Numbered from the stretch's first letter, positions 47,991-57,675 are shown. The stretch is 64,000 bases of DNA from Streptoverticillium olivoreticuli subsp. olivoreticuli (GCF_003391135.1 NZ_CP031455.1:1550001-1614000); one strand, 5' to 3'. Numbers and translations: made by a program. The notes: generated from the letters alone by a model not told the origin.

Positions 47991-49715
47991 TCAGTGCCTT
48001 CCGATGATCTCGCCGGCCGCGGAGAGCAGCCGGGTGAGGGGGCCGGTGGCCACCCCCAGGGCCGCGGCCGCGACGAGCCCGGCGACCAGGGGGGCCGCGG
48101 CGGCCGCCCCGAGCCGGACGGGCCCGTCGGCGACGGCCTCCGGTTCGGGCGGCGGACCGAGGACCATGCGGGCGGTGCGGGTGACGAGCGCGGCGAAGGA
48201 GACGAGGGTGAGGACCAGCGCGACGGCGACGACCTTGCCGTGTCCGGCGGTGAATCCGGCGCGGGCGAGGCCGAGTTCGGAGGCGAAGAGGCTGAACGGC
48301 GGCAGGCCGAGCAGGGCGACCACGGCCAGCCCGAAGGTGGTGCCGAGGGCGGGGGCCTCGGCCAGCAGCCCGCGCACCCGCCCGATGCGGGCGGTGCGGC
48401 GGATCCGCAGGATGTGGCCCGAAGCGCAGAACGCGACGGTCTTCGCCAGCCCGTGGCCCGCGATGTGCAGCAGGGCGGCGGAGACGGCGAGCGGGGTGCC
48501 GATGGCGGTGCCCAGAGCGATCAGGCTCATGTGTTCCATGCTCGAATAGGCCAGCATCCGCTTGTAGTCGCGCTGGGCGAGCAGCAGGACGGCGGCCAGG
48601 GCCAGGGTGAGCAGGGCCGCTCCGGCGAGCAGGGTGCGGGTGTAGCCGGTGCCGAGGGCCGCGTCCGCGATGACCTTGTAGCGCAGCAGCCCGGCGAAGG
48701 CGACGGAGAGCAGGACGCCGGACATCAGCGCGGACACCGGCGCGGGTGCCTGGCTGTGGGCGTCGGGCAGCCAGGCGTGCAGGGGGGCGAGGCCCGCCTT
48801 GGCGCCGAAGCCGAGGACGATGAGGCTCATGGCGAGCCGGGTGACGGCCGGGTCGAGCCGGTCGGCGTGCGCGGCGAGGGTGGGCCAGTCCAGGGCGGAG
48901 GCCTCGGAGATGCCCGCCTGCCGGGCGGCGTAGTAGATCAGGACGGTGCCGAGGAAGGCGAGGGCGATCCCGGCGGAACAGATCACCACGTACTTCCAGG
49001 CGGCCTCGACGGAGGCCCGGGTGCGGCGGTGGCCGACGAGGAAGGCGGTGACGATGGTGGTGGCCTCGATGGCGATCCACAGGACGCCGAGGTTGGCGGC
49101 CAGGACGGCCGCGCTCATGGCCGCGAGGAAGGCGTGGACGAGCAGGTTGTAGCGGCGGGCGGCACCCGCGTCGGCCCGCTCGTGGGCGAGGTGAGAGGGG
49201 TTCGCGGCGCAGGCGAGGGCGGCCACCGCGCCGACGGCGAGCAGCAGCCACACGGTGAGGGCGTCGGCGCGCAGCAGCCGCCCGTACGCCGTCACCGGTC
49301 CGCGGTCCGGGACGGTGGCGGCGAGGGCGGCCCCGCAGAAGAGGATGGTGGCCGGGGACACCAGGCCGAGCCAGGTGCCGAGCGGCCGGGCCGCGGTGTC
49401 GGTCCCGGTGGCGAACGGCGGTGCGGCGGGCGGTCCGTCGGTGGCGAACGGCGGTGGCCCGGGGGGTGCGGCCGGGGGTCCGCCGGTGAGCGTGGCCGGT
49501 CCCCCGGCGGCCGCGGTGGAGCCGGTGGTCCGCGCGGGTTCGGCCGGTGTCCGCGGGGGCGGCGGCCGGTGCGCGAGGGCGGCGGAGTGCCGGGGGGCGT
49601 GGGCCCGGCGGTACGGCCGTACGCCGCGCAGCCCGGTGGCGGCGTGGGCGGCCGAGGTGGCGAGGGGCACCGCGATGGGGGCGGTCAGCAGCAGTGCGGT
49701 GGTGGCGTGCGTCAT
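47991..49715 (-). CDS. HyfF-like proton-channel subunit with Pro-rich insert
   Basis: The ATG at 49715 overlaps the HyfE-like stop (TGATG). The 574-residue membrane protein has ~14 hydrophobic segments and NuoN/MrpA-type signatures (GAKAGLAPLHAWLPDAHS with a key His/Pro, and a SSMEHMS helix). It should form one antiporter-like channel of the complex. Unusually, residues about 45-110 form a Pro/Ala/Gly-rich stretch between the first two membrane segments, absent in typical HyfF. Confidence 0.85.
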   Translation of the reverse strand: MTHATTALLLTAPIAVPLATSAAHAATGLRGVRPYRRAHAPRHSAALAHRPPPPRTPAEPARTTGSTAAAGGPATLTGGPPAAPPGPPPFATDGPPAAPPFATGTDTAARPLGTWLGLVSPATILFCGAALAATVPDRGPVTAYGRLLRADALTVWLLLAVGAVAALACAANPSHLAHERADAGAARRYNLLVHAFLAAMSAAVLAANLGVLWIAIEATTIVTAFLVGHRRTRASVEAAWKYVVICSAGIALAFLGTVLIYYAARQAGISEASALDWPTLAAHADRLDPAVTRLAMSLIVLGFGAKAGLAPLHAWLPDAHSQAPAPVSALMSGVLLSVAFAGLLRYKVIADAALGTGYTRTLLAGAALLTLALAAVLLLAQRDYKRMLAYSSMEHMSLIALGTAIGTPLAVSAALLHIAGHGLAKTVAFCASGHILRIRRTARIGRVRGLLAEAPALGTTFGLAVVALLGLPPFSLFASELGLARAGFTAGHGKVVAVALVLTLVSFAALVTRTARMVLGPPPEPEAVADGPVRLGAAAAAPLVAGLVAAAALGVATGPLTRLLSAAGEIIGRH

Positions 49716-50410
49716 CAGTCGCGTAGCTCCCGCAGGTCGTCGATGCCGGTGCCGCCGAAGGCGGCCCGCATCCGGGTGGTGAGGATCTGCAGGACGAGAA
49801 CGGCGAGCAGGACGTCGAAGGAGACGCCGAGTTCGACGATCAGCGGCACTCCGGACGCGGCCAGGAAGGCCGTCGCGGTGATGCCGTTGTCCAGGAGCAG
49901 GAAGCCGACCACCTGCGCCAGGGCGCGGCGCCGGGTGACCAGGGTGAAGAAGCCGATCAGGACGACGGCGAGGCCGACCGGCAGGGCGCTCGTCGCGGGG
50001 GTGGGGTCGAGTTCGACGAGGGGCCGGGCGACGGCGTAGGCGAGGAGGGTGAGGAGGGCGGCGCTGAGCAGCGAGGCCGCGACGTTGACCAGGGGCTGGG
50101 TCTCGCGGGCCTCGCTGACGTCCTCCTCGTAGTGGCGGGTGGGGGGCGGGGTGCCGGCGGCGAGGGCGCGGCGGATGAGGTGGGGCAGGGCGCCGGCACG
50201 GAGCAGGCCGATGCCGACGGCGACGGCGAGGAGGTCCCAGCGGCCCTCGTGCACGCCCAGCAGGCCGGCGACGGCGGCCAGGGCCACGCCCTGGAGGGCG
50301 AAGACCTGGACGATCGAGGACAGTTGGCGCAGCCACAGGACCACGACGGCCGCGAGCAGGAACGCGCCGCACGCCAGGTCGAGCAGCTGGGTGTAGACGC
50401 TGTCGTTCAT
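49715..50410 (-). CDS. HyfE-like membrane subunit
   Basis: The start at 50410 follows GAGGGAC. The 231-residue protein has seven or so hydrophobic spans, including NuoK-like LLGVHEGRWDLLAVAVGIGLL and a C-terminal VLLAVLVLQILTTRMR. HyfE/HycP proteins are small antiporter-module subunits of group 4 hydrogenase and Ehr complexes. Stop and start overlap with HyfF, so the genes are translationally coupled. Confidence 0.8.
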   Translation of the reverse strand: MNDSVYTQLLDLACGAFLLAAVVVLWLRQLSSIVQVFALQGVALAAVAGLLGVHEGRWDLLAVAVGIGLLRAGALPHLIRRALAAGTPPPTRHYEEDVSEARETQPLVNVAASLLSAALLTLLAYAVARPLVELDPTPATSALPVGLAVVLIGFFTLVTRRRALAQVVGFLLLDNGITATAFLAASGVPLIVELGVSFDVLLAVLVLQILTTRMRAAFGGTGIDDLRELRD

Positions 50411-50421
50411 GTGTCCCTCAC

Positions 50422-51375
50422 TCACTCTCCTGTGAGGAAGTACGAGGCGGTGACCGCGAGCAGGGCCAGCAGGAAGGATCCGGCGAGCAGCTCGGGGACG
50501 CGGAAGAGCCGCAGTTTGGCCCAGAACACCTCGGCGGCCGCGAGGGCGGAGCCGAGCAGGGCGACCTTGGCGGTGAGCAGGACGAGGGCGAGGGCGAGGG
50601 CGGCCGGTGAGGCGGTGGTCGCGATGCCCCAGGGCGCGGACAGGGAGGCGAGCAGTCCGAGGAGGACGGCGAGCCTCATCTGGGCGCCGAGTTCGACCAG
50701 GGCGAGGTCGGGGCCCGCGTACTCCAGGACCATCGCTTCGTGGACCATCGTCAGCTCCAGGTGGGTGGAGGGGTTGTCCACGGGCAGCCGGCCGGTCTCG
50801 GCGAGGACGGCGACGGCCAGTGCGGCGGTGGCCAGGAGCCCCGCGGGGGAGGCCAGCCGCACCGGGTCGTGGATGCCGCCGGAGACGATCGCGGACAGGT
50901 TGGTGGAACCGGTCGGTATCGACAGGGCGAACACGGCGAGGAGGATGGTCGGTTCGACAAGGGCGGCGACGGTCATCTCGCGGGAGGCGCCCATGCCGCC
51001 GAAGGCGGTGCCGGTGTCCAGGCCCGCGAGGGCGAGGGCGACCGTGCCGAGGGCCAGCAGCGCCACCACCAGGATCAGGTCGGCGCTGCCGCTGACGGGG
51101 GTGACGGTGGAGGCCAGGGGGACGAGGGCGGCGACGACGGCGGTGGTCGCGACGAGCAGGAGGGGGGCGACGCGGAAGGCGGGTCCGGTGCCGATGGGGG
51201 TGATGGCCTCCTTGCGGAGCAGCTTGCGCAGGTCCCGCCAGGGCTGGACGACGCCGGGGCCGGCCCGGCCCTCCATCCGGGCCCGCACCTGCCGCATCGT
51301 GCCGGCGAGCAGCGGCGCCCCGGCGACGACGAGGACGACCTGGGCGGTCACTGCCGCCGTGCCGATGGCTTTCAC
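50422..51375 (-). CDS. HyfC/NuoH-like membrane subunit
   Basis: The GTG at 51375 follows GGAGGAGAC; upstream codons in frame lie over the end of HyfB. The 317-residue protein has eight or so spans, with the NuoH-type signature (VQPWRDLRKLLRKEAITP, ETGRLPVDNPSTHLEL, MVHEAMVLEYAG). NuoH links the peripheral arm to the channels and forms the quinone-side contact. Confidence 0.88.
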   Translation of the reverse strand: MKAIGTAAVTAQVVLVVAGAPLLAGTMRQVRARMEGRAGPGVVQPWRDLRKLLRKEAITPIGTGPAFRVAPLLLVATTAVVAALVPLASTVTPVSGSADLILVVALLALGTVALALAGLDTGTAFGGMGASREMTVAALVEPTILLAVFALSIPTGSTNLSAIVSGGIHDPVRLASPAGLLATAALAVAVLAETGRLPVDNPSTHLELTMVHEAMVLEYAGPDLALVELGAQMRLAVLLGLLASLSAPWGIATTASPAALALALVLLTAKVALLGSALAAAEVFWAKLRLFRVPELLAGSFLLALLAVTASYFLTGE

Positions 51376-51436
51376 GGTGTCTCCTCCTGCGTCTCCCCCT
51401 GCGTGCCCCGCCGTGTGCTGCCGCTCACCAGCCCGT

Positions 51437-53470
51437 TCACCAGCCCACCGCCAGGGCCAGCAGGACGGCGACGAGGCCGAAGAACCCGTAGCCGAGGTAG
51501 AGGTGCACGCTGCCGGTGGCCAGGCGGCGCGCGCTCTGGCCGAGGCCGGTGACGGCGGCGAGGACGGGGCGGTAGACACGGTGCTCGATCCGGTCGGGGA
51601 TCCGGCTCTGGAAGCGCACCCGTTCCACCAGATAGGCGGACTCGCGCAGCGGGGTGACGTTGACGTCCTGCTCGGGGGCGAGGACGTCGTCGAAGACCCG
51701 CTGGAGGGGTTCGGCGAACGAGGTCGCGGTGTAGGACATCCGGGCGGTGGGGGCTCCTCCGCCGCAGTCCCACAGCTTGACGTTGGCGCGGCGGCCGCGG
51801 CGGGCCGTGATCCGGATCAGGGCGGCCGCGGCGAGCAGTCCGGCCGTCAGCGCGGCGGCCACCCACAGGGGGGACATGGAGGCGGCGAGCCGGTCCAGGC
51901 GCAGTTCGAAGCCGTCGCCGGACAGCGTGGGCCCGCTCCCGAGTCCGGCGACGGCCACGGCCCGTGACAGCCCGTCGCCCAGCATGCCGGGGACCAGCGC
52001 GAGCCCGGTGCAGCCGACGGCGAGCAGGCCCATGCCGATGAGCATGCCGGGCGGGCTCTCCGTGGCGGCGGCGGCCTCGGCGCTGCGGGGCCTGGCGAAG
52101 AAGCCCACGCCGAGGGCCTTGACGAAGACGGCGGCGGCCAGTCCCGCGGAGAGGGCGATGACCGCGACGGCGAGCGGCAGCACGATGGCGGTGGAGATGC
52201 CGGGCACCGTCAGGCCGTTGATCAGGGACTGGAGGAGCAGCCACTCGCTGAGGAAGCCGTTGCCGGGCGGGAGGGCGATCGCGCCGAGGGCGGCGACGGT
52301 GAAGAAGCCCGCGGTGGCGGGCATCCGGGCACGCAGCCCGCCCATGCGGTCGAGGTCGCGCAGGCCCGTGGCGCGGACGACGGAGCCCGCGGCGCAGAAC
52401 AGCAGGGCCTTGAAGACGGCGTGGTTGGCGACGTGCAGGAGCGCGGCCGCGAGGGCGAGCGCGGCGGGCACCGGATAGCCGGAGGAGGCGAAGAGCCCGG
52501 CCGCGCCGACGCCGATGAGGACGAGGCCCAGGTTCTCGGACGTCGAGTAGGCGAGCAGCCTCTTGAGGTCCGAGGCCATGGCCGCCTGGAGGATGCCGTA
52601 GACGGCGGAGAGGGCGCCCGCCGCCAGGACGAGCAGCCAGCCCCAGCGCGGGGCACCGCCCAGCAGGTCGAAGGCCACGCGCACGATTCCGTAGGCGCCG
52701 AGGTTGACCATGGCGGCGCTCATCAGCGCGGAGACGTTGCTGGGGGCCTCGGGGTGGGCCCTGGGCAGCCAGGGGTGCAGGGGCACCATCCCGGCCTTCG
52801 ACGCGAAGGCCGCGGCGACCAGCACGAAGACCGTGCCACGGGCGGCAGGTGACATCCCGCTCGCCCCGGCGCGCAGCGCGGTGAACGTCTCGCCCCCGGC
52901 GCAGGCGGCGAAGAGGGCCATGCCGGCCAGCAGCAGGACGAGTCCGAGGTGGGTCATGACGGCGTACCACACCCCGGCCTCGCGGACGGAGGCGCGGTCC
53001 CGCTGGTCGGCGAGGACGAGCAGCAGCGAGGTGAGGGCCATGGCCTCCCACAGGAGGAGGAACGTCGAGACGGAGGCGGCCGCGGGGACGAGCACGAGGG
53101 TGAGGGCGAACAGGGGCAGCGCGGCCTGGACCCCGCGCGAGGCGACTCCGCGCGCGTGGTCGCCCCCGGCGTAGCCGATGCCGTAGACGGCGACCGCGAG
53201 GACCACGGCGCCCGCCACCGCCATGAACAGCCCCGACAGGGCGTCGACGGCCAGATAGACACCGGCCATCGGCAGCAGGCCGGGGAGGTGGGCGGACCAC
53301 CGGCCGCCGCCGGAGGCCATGAGTCCTGCGGTGAGCCCGGCGCCGCCCAGTCCGGCCGTGCACAGCCCGACGGCTATGACGCGCGCCCGTCTCGGCAGCA
53401 ACGCGCCGGACAGCGCCCCCGCGCCGGCGAGCCCGACCGCGAGAACCGCCGCGGTTTCGGCACCCTTCAT
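51437..53470 (-). CDS. HyfB/NuoL-like antiporter subunit
   Basis: This 677-residue integral membrane protein with about 15 hydrophobic segments carries NuoL/M/N motifs (FLLLWEAMALTSLLLV, GMVPLHPWLPRAHPEAPSNVSALMS, LLAYSTSENLGLVLIG). It is the largest subunit and forms an ion channel in the membrane arm. It begins 83 bases after the NuoB-like gene. Confidence 0.9.
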   Translation of the reverse strand: MKGAETAAVLAVGLAGAGALSGALLPRRARVIAVGLCTAGLGGAGLTAGLMASGGGRWSAHLPGLLPMAGVYLAVDALSGLFMAVAGAVVLAVAVYGIGYAGGDHARGVASRGVQAALPLFALTLVLVPAAASVSTFLLLWEAMALTSLLLVLADQRDRASVREAGVWYAVMTHLGLVLLLAGMALFAACAGGETFTALRAGASGMSPAARGTVFVLVAAAFASKAGMVPLHPWLPRAHPEAPSNVSALMSAAMVNLGAYGIVRVAFDLLGGAPRWGWLLVLAAGALSAVYGILQAAMASDLKRLLAYSTSENLGLVLIGVGAAGLFASSGYPVPAALALAAALLHVANHAVFKALLFCAAGSVVRATGLRDLDRMGGLRARMPATAGFFTVAALGAIALPPGNGFLSEWLLLQSLINGLTVPGISTAIVLPLAVAVIALSAGLAAAVFVKALGVGFFARPRSAEAAAATESPPGMLIGMGLLAVGCTGLALVPGMLGDGLSRAVAVAGLGSGPTLSGDGFELRLDRLAASMSPLWVAAALTAGLLAAAALIRITARRGRRANVKLWDCGGGAPTARMSYTATSFAEPLQRVFDDVLAPEQDVNVTPLRESAYLVERVRFQSRIPDRIEHRVYRPVLAAVTGLGQSARRLATGSVHLYLGYGFFGLVAVLLALAVGW

Positions 53471-53552
53471 GCGCGGTCCCTCGCTCGCGCGCCGCCGCCC
53501 GCCGCCGGGGCGCCCGTGCTTTGGGCCGCGCCCCCGGTGGGCGCGGTCGCGG

Positions 53553-54035
53553 TCACCGGCCGGTCACGGCGCGGAGCGCCGCCACGATCCGGTCGGGTCG
53601 TGGCGGGCAGCCCTCGACCTTGAGGTCGACGGGGACCACGTCGGCCACGGCGCCCTCGACGCCGTAGCCGCCTGCGAACTCCCCGCAGTTCAGGGCGCAG
53701 TCGCCGACCGCCACGACGAGCCGGGGGCGGGGCATCGCGGCGACGGTGCGCCGCAGCGGTTCGGCCATGTTGCGGGTCACCGGTCCGGTCACGAGCGCGA
53801 GGTCCGCGTGCCGGGGCGAGGCGACGAGGCGGGCTCCGTAGCGCTCTGCGTCGTAGACCGGCCCGAAGGCCGCCGCGATCTCGATCTCGCAGCCGTTGCA
53901 CGATCCGGCGTCGACGCAGCGCACCTGGACCGAGCCGCCCAGGCGGCGGGCCGCGGCGGATGCGGCGGGGGCGGGCCGGGGTGGCGCGTCCTCCGCCACC
54001 CGTCCGGTTTCACGGATCTTGCGCAGCAGGCTCAT
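53553..54035 (-). CDS. NuoB-like iron-sulfur subunit
   Basis: The 160-residue protein starts at ATG after GAGGGAG. The N2 cluster ligands are CNGCE (near residue 45), GDCALNC and VEGCPPRP. It is the first gene of the operon and would carry electrons toward the HyfG-like subunit. A NuoI/HyfH ferredoxin-like subunit is missing, as in the Rv0082-Rv0087 type locus. The electron donor is unknown. Confidence 0.88.
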   Translation of the reverse strand: MSLLRKIRETGRVAEDAPPRPAPAASAAARRLGGSVQVRCVDAGSCNGCEIEIAAAFGPVYDAERYGARLVASPRHADLALVTGPVTRNMAEPLRRTVAAMPRPRLVVAVGDCALNCGEFAGGYGVEGAVADVVPVDLKVEGCPPRPDRIVAALRAVTGR

Positions 54036-54486
54036 CAGGGCTCCCTCGCCTCGGCTTCGATGTGCCTCACGAAGGTGCGGCGGCCGTCTCCCGCCGTCAC
54101 AGCGCGATTCCGCGCCGAGAGACGGCCGCCGGTCGAAAGGGGCCGGGAAGGGCCCCGTGCCCGGGCCTCGCGGGTTCCGCGGCGGGCCCGGCCCGGATCG
54201 CCGGTGCTCCGGACGGGGTGGTCCGGTGGGTGCGGCCTTCGGCGGCCCCGTTGCATGAGGACTGATCTGCCCCGGGAAACGGCGTGCGGGGCCGGGGAGT
54301 TACGGGGAGTTCCGGCCACTGTGACACCACGGGCTGTTGGGGCGGGTGGTTCGAAACCGCTTGCCGCACACGGCAGAATCTACGAGGTCACCGGGCACCC
54401 GGGAGCACGGCGGCGAAACTCGGTGGCCGTACGGCGGCTCCGTACGTCAGTCTGATTCCAGCCATCAGCCGAGAAGTGGGAGACCG
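54036..54486. other. Divergent gap before hydrogenase-related operon
   Basis: This 451-base stretch lies between the NuoB-like start (leftward) and the amidase (rightward) and should hold both promoters. A 21-codon leftward frame ending in a TGATG overlap with the NuoB-like gene is too weak to call. Several GC-rich inverted repeats are present (for example around 54110-54200). No convincing gene is seen. Confidence 0.35.
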
Positions 54487-55908
54487 GTGGAGCTGTACGA
54501 ATACGCGGGCCTCGACGCGGTCGGCCTGCGGGCGCTGATCCGGGCGCGTGAAGTGAGCGCGGCCGAGGTCGAGTCGGTGGCGCGGCGCGCCCTGGCCGTG
54601 GCCGGTGCCGAGCTGGGCGCGCTGACGCTGCCGCTGTTCGAACCCGCCCTCGACCACGAGCCGGACGGTCCGTTCGGCGGCGTGCCCTTTGTGATCAAGG
54701 ACAGCGGGCCGTTCGCGCGGGGCGTACCGTTCGCGCTCGGCAGCCGCGCCGTCCGTGGCGCCGTCGCACAGGCCGACCACGACCTGATGGCCCGCTTCCG
54801 CACCGCCGGGCTGGTGGCGCTCGGTCAGACCACCGCTCCCGAGCTGGGCCTCAACTTCTCGACGGAGCCGGTGCGCCACGGGCCGACGCGCAACCCGTGG
54901 GCGCGGGACCGTGGTGTCGGCGGGTCGAGCGGCGGGGCGGCCGCGCTCGTGGCCGCCGGTGCGGTGCCCTTCGCGCACGGCAACGACGGCGCGGGTTCCC
55001 TGCGGGTGCCCGCCTCGTGCTGCGGGCTCGTCGGCCTGAAGCCGAGCCGTGGCCGTACGCCGAGCGGGCCGCTCGGCGGGGAGGCCGCGTTCGGGCAGAC
55101 GGTGGAGTTCGGGCTCACCCGGACCGTGCGCGACACGGCCCACCTGCTCGACGCCGTCGGCGCACCGCCCGTCGGCGAGAAGTACGCGGCGCCGCCGCCG
55201 GCCCGCCCGTACGCCGAGGAGCTGCGGGCGGACCCGGGCCGGCTGCGGGTCGCGGTCATCACGCAGGCGTGGTCGGGGGTCGCGGTCGACCCGCAGGTGG
55301 CCGCGGCGACGGAGGCGGCGGGGCAGGTGCTGGAGTGGATCGGGCACGTGGTGTCCCCGGCGGGCCCGGCCGTCGATCCGGAGTCGGTCGTCGAGGCGCT
55401 GATGCTCAGCGTGTTCGCGACGGGCGCCGCGATGCTCAGGGCGCCGCGCAGGCCCGATCCGTCGCTGCTGGAGGCGGTGTCACGGGTGGTGCTCGGCGAG
55501 ACGGAGGCGGCGACCGCGCTCGATGTGATGGCGGCGGTCGACGCCCAGCACCGGGTGACGCGCCCGGTCGGTGACTTCTTCACCCGCCACGACCTGCTGG
55601 TGACGCCGACGCTCGGGCAACTCCCGGCGCCGCACGGCACCCTCGACTACGACGGTGACGGCCACACGGCCCGCTCCTGGCTGCGCCGGATCCTCGAGTA
55701 CGGGCCGTTCACCGCGGTGTTCAACGTCGCGGGGAACCCCGCGGTCAGCCTGCCGCTGGGGCAGAGCCGCGAGGGCCTGCCGATCGGGGTGCAGCTCGTC
55801 GCCGCCCACGGCAGGGAGGATCTGCTGCTGCGGGTGGCGGCACAGCTGGAACAGGCGGTGCCGTGGGAGGACCGCAGGCCACTGGTGTTCTCCGGCGGTC
55901 CGGAGTGA
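54487..55908 (+). CDS. Amidase-signature hydrolase
   Basis: The GTG at 54487 follows GTGGGAG. The 473-residue protein shows the Ser-cisSer-Lys triad: K71 in VIKDSG, S148 in GGSSGG and S171 in GAGS (GGGS in most members), with the usual spacing. It belongs to the family that includes GatA and 6-aminohexanoate hydrolase. Substrate is unknown. It converges with the two ATP-grasp genes and may work with them. Confidence 0.88.
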   Translation: MELYEYAGLDAVGLRALIRAREVSAAEVESVARRALAVAGAELGALTLPLFEPALDHEPDGPFGGVPFVIKDSGPFARGVPFALGSRAVRGAVAQADHDLMARFRTAGLVALGQTTAPELGLNFSTEPVRHGPTRNPWARDRGVGGSSGGAAALVAAGAVPFAHGNDGAGSLRVPASCCGLVGLKPSRGRTPSGPLGGEAAFGQTVEFGLTRTVRDTAHLLDAVGAPPVGEKYAAPPPARPYAEELRADPGRLRVAVITQAWSGVAVDPQVAAATEAAGQVLEWIGHVVSPAGPAVDPESVVEALMLSVFATGAAMLRAPRRPDPSLLEAVSRVVLGETEAATALDVMAAVDAQHRVTRPVGDFFTRHDLLVTPTLGQLPAPHGTLDYDGDGHTARSWLRRILEYGPFTAVFNVAGNPAVSLPLGQSREGLPIGVQLVAAHGREDLLLRVAAQLEQAVPWEDRRPLVFSGGPE

Positions 55909-55951
55909 TCGCCGTTGGGCGCGGGTTGTCGGCGCCCGCGGCGGGCGTCCC

Positions 55952-56800
55952 TCAGCCGTTCACGATGACGCCGCGCGTCACACCGCGCGGACGATAACTG
56001 CCCGACGCCGCACGCAGAGCCAGCTCCGCCAGTGCCTCCGGCGCGCCCCGCTGGCCGCGGATGCCGGGGAAGGCGTTGACGTCGACGATCAGCGGCCCAC
56101 CCGGCGCGTCGAGGAGGTCGACGCCATAGACGTCCAGGGCGAAGACCTCACCGGCGCGGCGCACCACGTCGAGCCAGGCCGGGGGCAGTTCGCCGACCGC
56201 GACCGACTCGGTGCGGCGGGAGGCGGGGGTGGCCAGCTCCGAGCGGCGTACGGCGGCGAAGACCTCGTCGCCGACGACCCACAGTTTGTGGTCCCAGCCG
56301 CTGTTGGGGGTGTAGGCCTGTGTCACCACCGGCTCGTCCGGCCACTGCGCGGCCAGCGCCCGCAGCTGTTCGGCGTCGTCCACCCGGGCCACGAGGTCGT
56401 GCCGTCTGCTGTGGCGGCTCTTGACGACCAGGGGGTACGTCAGGCCGCCCCGCGCGGCCAGGCGCGGGAGGGTCGTCGCCGCCGTGGTGGCGGCGAAGGG
56501 CAGTCCGGCGGCCAGCGCGACCTCGGCCATGGCGGTGCGGTCCTGGCACTGCTCGGTCGCGTCGGCCGAGTTCAGCACGGGGGCGCCGTGCTGTTCGAGG
56601 TAGCGGGCGAAGGCCAGGGCGCACGGCGTCCGCGCCTTGAGGAGATAGACGTCGGCGAGCGCCTCGGGGGCGCGCGCGGGGGAAGGCAGCACGGCGTGCC
56701 GGGGGTCGAGCGCCTCCACCTGATGACAGGGCGTCAGAAGTGCGGTGGCCGCGGCCAGCAGCGGGTGGTCCGGCGCGGGCGTCAGCAGACAGATCCTCAC
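55952..56800 (-). CDS. ATP-grasp ligase, RimK-like (second of pair)
   Basis: The 282-residue protein starts at a GTG overlapping the upstream paralog's stop (GTGA). ATP-binding Lys in LVVKSRHS, metal-binding Asp/Asn in PLIVDVNAFPG and a tyrosine-Gly-Val-Asp patch (LDVYGVDLLDA) place it in the RimK/LysX-like group. Such enzymes ligate a carboxylate to an amine using ATP. Its paralog immediately upstream is of the same length, indicating a duplication with division of labour. Confidence 0.85.
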   Translation of the reverse strand: MRICLLTPAPDHPLLAAATALLTPCHQVEALDPRHAVLPSPARAPEALADVYLLKARTPCALAFARYLEQHGAPVLNSADATEQCQDRTAMAEVALAAGLPFAATTAATTLPRLAARGGLTYPLVVKSRHSRRHDLVARVDDAEQLRALAAQWPDEPVVTQAYTPNSGWDHKLWVVGDEVFAAVRRSELATPASRRTESVAVGELPPAWLDVVRRAGEVFALDVYGVDLLDAPGGPLIVDVNAFPGIRGQRGAPEALAELALRAASGSYRPRGVTRGVIVNG

Positions 56801-57675
56801 GCGCCACCGCCCACCTGGGCGGGGGCGGAGTGCTGTGCCGGGACGGCGGCGGCCGCGGTGTGCCGGGAGGGCCCGGCGTCGGCGAGGCGCAGGATGGCCC
56901 ACGCCACCCGGGCGACCGCGTCCGGCACCTGACGGAAGCTCGGGAAGTCGTTGACGTCGACGACCACCGGCCCGTCGGGCCCCAGCACCACGTCCACGCC
57001 GTACAGGTCGAGGCCGAAGACGGCACCGACCCGGGTGACGATGTCCGCCACCTCGGCGGAGAGCGGCACCCGGCGTTCGCGGGCGGGTTGATCGGGGTGC
57101 AGCGGTGAGCAGCGCTCGGTCGCGAACAACTCGCCGTCGACGCAGTACACCTTGAGGTCGACGCCCGAATTGGGCACATACGGCTGGGCTATCAGCATGC
57201 CCGCGGGTGCGGCGCCGGGGTCGGGCAGCCGGTCCGGGGAGGGTACGAGGCGGACGGCCCGGCCGGAGCTGCCGTCGGCGGGCTTGACCACCAGGGGGTA
57301 CGCGGCGGCGGGGATCCCGGCGAACTCCTCCGGGCGGGCGGCGGCGTAGGTCACGGGGACGGGCAGGCCGTGGCGCTCGGCCGTCACGGCCGCGAGCGCC
57401 TTGTCGCGCACACCGCGTATCGCGCGGGCGTCGTTGACCGTGGTGAGGCCGGCGGCCGCGGCCGCTTCCAGCAGCATCAGGCCCGGTCCGCCGGAGACGG
57501 TCTTGAGCACCCACGCGTCGTGCGCGCCCGCGCGCACCGTCTCGGAGAGCTTGAGGAGGGAGCTGCCCGGCCGCAGCACGTCCACCTGGTGTCCCCAGGA
57601 GGTCAGTTGGCGGATCACGTCCACCGGCATGCCGTCGCGCCGGTACTGCTCCTCCACCAAGAAGCAGAGTCTCAT
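56797..57675 (-). CDS. ATP-grasp ligase, RimK-like (first of pair)
   Basis: The 292-residue protein starts at ATG after GAGGATG. It shows the ATP-grasp pattern LVVKPADGSSG, then DLKVYCVDGELFA and VVVDVNDFPSF. It is paralogous to the following gene and coupled to it. The C-terminal ~25 residues are Ala/Pro-rich, probably disordered. It may make an amide-linked small molecule or modify a peptide. Confidence 0.85.
   Translation of the reverse strand: MRLCFLVEEQYRRDGMPVDVIRQLTSWGHQVDVLRPGSSLLKLSETVRAGAHDAWVLKTVSGGPGLMLLEAAAAAGLTTVNDARAIRGVRDKALAAVTAERHGLPVPVTYAAARPEEFAGIPAAAYPLVVKPADGSSGRAVRLVPSPDRLPDPGAAPAGMLIAQPYVPNSGVDLKVYCVDGELFATERCSPLHPDQPARERRVPLSAEVADIVTRVGAVFGLDLYGVDVVLGPDGPVVVDVNDFPSFRQVPDAVARVAWAILRLADAGPSRHTAAAAVPAQHSAPAQVGGGA

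Noticed and set aside
46371..50039. 1222-codon open frame on the + strand
   Set aside because: Antisense to the HyfG- and HyfF-like genes; composition is a GC-rich shadow with no recognisable domain.
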